From contig CM055909.1 in the NCBI GenBank assembly GCA_029582155.1, forward strand, positions 43,460,967 to 43,524,966: a stretch of 64,000 nt of DNA, read 5' to 3'. The stretch is from Panopea generosa (lineage: Eukaryota; Mollusca; Bivalvia; Adapedonta; Hiatellidae). The notes beneath the pieces are model-generated. The model worked only from the letters and a program-made list of their open reading frames with translations. It did no database searches and was not told where the DNA came from. Position 1 is the stretch's first letter. The number at the start of each line of letters is the position of its first letter. Positions 34,866 to 64,000 of this stretch are shown piece by piece. A program made the translations under genes and the position numbers.

Positions 34866-35303
34866 GAGCTACAAAATAAATAAGCATAAACGTAATTACA
34901 GAATTGATATCCTTCATTTTGTTACAATTGTAAAGAAATAACTTTAACACTATTGTTGACTCAGTATAGGTTATATATGTATATGACATAAATACAACCT
35001 TATTTCTACCGATAGCTGCAGTGCCATATGACGTTCCATATCGCCTACATATCAGACCATGCTGGGCTTGAGCACATAGCCTCAGTAGTGAGCGGTTAGT
35101 GTTCTTGAGACAGCCCCTAAGGTCCCCTTATTGTGAGAGGAGACTTGACAATATGGTATATCAACCAGTCTGATCAGACAACAACCTTTCACCTTCAGTC
35201 GATACAGAGATTCCGACCAGGGGTGCTTAAGACAATTTTCACTTCTTGCATCATTTGAATACCAATATGTTGAATAATGCCTAATCTCTTGCAACCGTAA
35301 TAT

Positions 35304-60664
<25,361 letters not shown>

Positions 60665-60868
60665 CTTGGATAAAAGTCATATACACAGTTTAGGTAATAC
60701 AGCTTATAGTCTTTTGGTCGATGATATTAAATCAGGATTTAATGTCAGTCACATAACGATACTCATCTAAATTTTATGCATTATAATATATCTAATGTAT
60801 GCATACCGGTACCCATTTAACAATCTAAAATGATTTCTTGACCTATGTTCAACATGTAGATTGTATCA

Positions 60869-60960
60869 TTTGTTTAACAAGGTTCAACGCCATGTTAAAC
60901 ACATTACAGATTATATATGGCAACCAGTTTTAATGGATGAGGAAACTCACAAATGCATAT
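60869..60960 (-). mobile_element. SINE family 3 fragment
   Basis: GGTTCAACGCCATGTTAAAC and ATATATGGCAACCAGTTTTA as in the other copies; only the 3' part remains. Confidence 0.6.
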
Positions 60961-60989
60961 ACAGTCGATATAAGTAGAATAATGATGAG

Positions 60990-63900
60990 CAGTTAGTGGT
61001 CACAAACCTATGATAATGATGAAAGGTGAGTGGTAAGTGGTCACAAACCTGTAATAATGATGAGAGGTGAGTGGTCACAAACCCATGATAATGATGAGAG
61101 TTGAGTGGTAAGTAGTCACAAACCCATGAAAATGATGAGAGGTGAGCGGTAAGTGGTCACAAACCCGTGATAATGATGAGAGGTGAGTGGTCACAGACCC
61201 GTGATAATGATGAGAGGTGAGTGGTAAGTGGTCACAAACCCGTGATAATGATGAGAGGTGAGTGGTCACAGACCAGTGATAATGATGAAAGGTGAGCGGT
61301 AAGTGGTCACAAACCCGTGATAATGATGAGAGGTGAGTGGTCACAAATCCATGAAAATGATGAGAGGTGAGTGGTAAGTGGTCACAAACCCGTGATAATG
61401 ATGAGAGGTGAGTGGTCACAAACCCATGATAATGATGAGAGGTGAGTGGTAAGTAGTCACAAACCCGTGATAATGATTAGAGGTGGGGGGTAAGTGGTCA
61501 CAAACCCGTGATAATGATGAGAGGTGAATGGTCACAAACCCGTGATAATGATGAGAGGTGAGTGGTCACAAACCCGTGATAATGATGAGAGGTGAGTGGT
61601 AAGTAGTCACAAACCCATGATAATGATGAAAGGTAAGTGGTAAGTAGTCACAAACCCGTGATAATGATGAGAGGTGAGTGGTCACAGACCAGTGATAATG
61701 ATGAAAGGTGAGCGGTAAGTGGTCACAAACCCATGATATTGACGAGAGGTGAGCGGAAAGTGGTCACAAAACCGTGATAATGATGAGAGGTGAGTGGTAA
61801 GTGGTCACAAACCAGTGATAATGATGAAAGGTAAGTAGTCACAAACCTGTGATAATGATGAGAGGTGAGTGGTTAGTAGTCACAAACCCGTGTATTGATG
61901 AGAGGTGAGTGGTCACAAACCCGTGATAATGATGAGAGGTGAGTGGTCACAGACCAGTGATAATGATGAAAGGTGAGCGGTAAGTGGTCACAAACCCATG
62001 ATAATGATGAGAGGTGAGCGGTAAGTGGTCACAAACCAGTGATAATGATGAAAGGTAAGTAGTCACAAACCTGTGATAATGATGAGAGGTGAGTGGTTAG
62101 TAGTCACAAACCCGTGTATTGATGAGAGGTGAGTGATAAGTAGTCACAAACCAGTAATAATGATGAGAGGTTTGAGGTCACAGACCCGTGATAATGATGA
62201 AAGGTTAGCGGTAAGTAGTCACAAACCTATGATAATGATGAGAGGTGAGTGGTTACAGACCTGTGATAATGATGAGAGGTGAGTGGTAAGTAGTCACAAA
62301 CCCGTGATAATGATTAGAGGTGGGGGGTAAGTGGTCACAAACCCGTGATAATGATGAGAGGTGAATGGTCACAAACCCATGATAATGATGAGAGGTGAGT
62401 GGTCACAAACCCGTGATAATGATGAGAGGTGAGTGGTAAGTAGTCACAAACCCATGATAATGATGAAAGGTAAGTGGTAAGTAGTCACAAACCCGTGATA
62501 ATGATGAGAGGTGAGTGGTCACAGACCAGTGATAATGATGAAAGGTGAGCGGTAAGTGGTCACAAACCCATGATATTGACGAGAGGTGAGCGGAAAGTGG
62601 TCACAAAACCGTGATAATGATGAGAGGTGAGTGGTAAGTGGTCACAAACCAGTGATAATGATGAAAGGTAAGTAGTCACAAACCTGTGATAATGATGAGA
62701 GGTGAGTGGTTAGTAGTCACAAACCCGTGTATTGATGAGAGGTGAGTGGTCACAAACCCGTGATAATGATGAGAGGTGAGTGGTCACAGACCAGTGATAA
62801 TGATGAAAGGTGAGCGGTAAGTGGTCACAAACCCATGATAATGATGAGAGGTGAGCGGTAAGTGGTCACAAACCAGTGATAATGATGAAAGGTAAGTAGT
62901 CACAAACCTGTGATAATGATGAGAGGTGAGTGGTTAGTAGTCACAAACCCGTGTATTGATGAGAGGTGAGTGATAAGTAGTCACAAACCAGTAATAATGA
63001 TGAGAGGTTTGAGGTCACAGACCCGTGATAATGATGAAAGGTTAGCGGTAAGTAGTCACAAACCTATGATAATGATGAGAGGTGAGTGGTTACAGACCTG
63101 TGATAATGATGAGAGGTGAATGGTTAGTAGTCACAAACCCGTGATAATGACGAGAGGTAAGTGGTAACAAACCAGTGATAATGATAAGAGTTGAGTGGTC
63201 ACAGACCCGTGATAATGATGAGAGGTAAGTGGTCACAAACCCATGATAATGATGAGAGGTGAGTGGTAAGTGGTCACAAACCCGTAATAATGATGAGAGG
63301 TGAGTGGTCGCAGACCCGTGATAATGATGAGAGGTGAGTGGTCACAAACCTGTGATAATGATGAAAGGTGAGTGGTCACAAACCAGTAATATTGATGAAA
63401 GGTAAGTGGTCACAAACCCGTGATAATGATGAGTGGTGAGTGGTCACAAACCAGTAATAATGATGAAAGGTAAGTGGTCACAAACCCGTGATAATGATGA
63501 GAGGTAGTGGTAAGTGGTCACAAACCCGTGATAATGATGAGAGGTAGTGGTAAGTGGTCACAAACCCGTGATAATGATGAGAGGTGAGTGGTAAGTGGTC
63601 ACAAACCCGTGATGATGATGAGAGGTGAGTGGTCACAAACCAGTGATAATGATGAGAGGTGAGTGGTCTCAAACCAGTGATAATGATGAAAGGTAAGTGG
63701 TCACAAACCCGTGATAATGATGAGAGGTAGTGGTCACAAACCCGTGATAATGATGAGAGGTGAGTGGTCACAAACCAGTGATAATGATGAGAGGTGAGTG
63801 GTCACAAACCCGTGATAATGATGAGAGGTGAGTGGTCACAAACCTGTGATAATGATGAGAGGTGAGTGGTCACAAACCAGTGATAATGATAAGAGGTGAG

Positions 63901-64000
63901 TGGTCTCAAACCCGTGATAATGATGAAAGGTAAGTGGTCACAAACCCGTGATAATGATGAGAGGTGAGTGGTCACAAACCAGTAATAATGATGAAAGGTA
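60990..64000. repeat. Satellite array of 34/41-bp units, running off the right edge
   Basis: Units built of GTCACAAACCCGTGATAATG and ATGAGAGGTGAGTGGT, with or without an extra AAGTGGT. Marker variants (GATTAGAGG at 61475 and 62312; GACGAGAGG at 61741 and 62578) show an 837-bp higher-order repeat covering about 61430-63110. It fills the DHX8 5' intron. Apparent ORFs inside it are repeat artefacts. Confidence 0.95.

Noticed and set aside
35082-35303. An extra DHX8 exon or antisense gene after the stop
   Set aside because: DHX8 reads to a clear TGA at 35304 and the following frames have no splice partner or family match.
61075-63771. Repetitive His/Leu/Ser proteins inside the satellite
   Set aside because: Pure repeat translation, interrupted whenever unit length changes.
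60990-64000. CRISPR-like array
   Set aside because: Units are contiguous with no unique spacers, lengths vary by insertion of a 7-bp block, and the genome is eukaryotic.

Overview
The window is a repeat-rich, AT-rich, intron-bearing metazoan sequence. GT-AG introns, several tRNA-derived SINE families, many MITE-like inverted-repeat elements and pearl/HINE-like tandem-repeat elements make a bivalve mollusc the most likely source; the species cannot be named from the sequence.

Three protein-coding genes can be supported by exon-by-exon reading. Gene A (842-7590, plus, 5 exons, 1374 aa) and gene B (17597-28471, minus, 5 exons, 1228 aa) are paralogues lying tail to tail. They share the same five-exon plan and the same intron phases (0,1,0,1). 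Each encodes an N-terminal CARD that resembles the MAVS/RIG-I-family CARD, a charged linker, a coiled-coil plus TRADD-N-like domain, a conserved middle region I cannot assign (no Walker motif seen), and a C-terminal ribonuclease-inhibitor-type LRR domain. This is an NLR-like layout without a visible NTPase, and it is the best candidate here for an undescribed innate-immune signalling system. A broken LRR fragment directly after the stop codon of gene A records a further duplication.

The right half (35304-60664, minus) is most of a DHX8/PRP22 spliceosomal DEAH-box helicase gene: 18 exons that join in one frame from the RS region through S1, both RecA lobes and the C-terminal domain. The first exons (about 170 residues compared with human DHX8) are not visible and should lie past the right edge.

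Between and inside the genes: a 91-bp tandem duplication upstream of gene A; two full SINEs with target-site duplications; a pearl/HINE-like element nested in another repeat (10.4-11.7 kb); a 1.4-kb tandem duplication (11.9-14.8 kb); two MITEs (15.4 and 16.1 kb); a 45-bp in-frame minisatellite and a 968-bp palindrome in gene B introns; an 863-bp foldback element (32.2-33.1 kb); and, in DHX8 introns, large inverted repeats, MITEs, SINE relics, a roughly 17-copy array of decoy 3' splice sites, a duplicated 5' splice site, and a 3-kb satellite running off the right edge with an 837-bp higher-order repeat.
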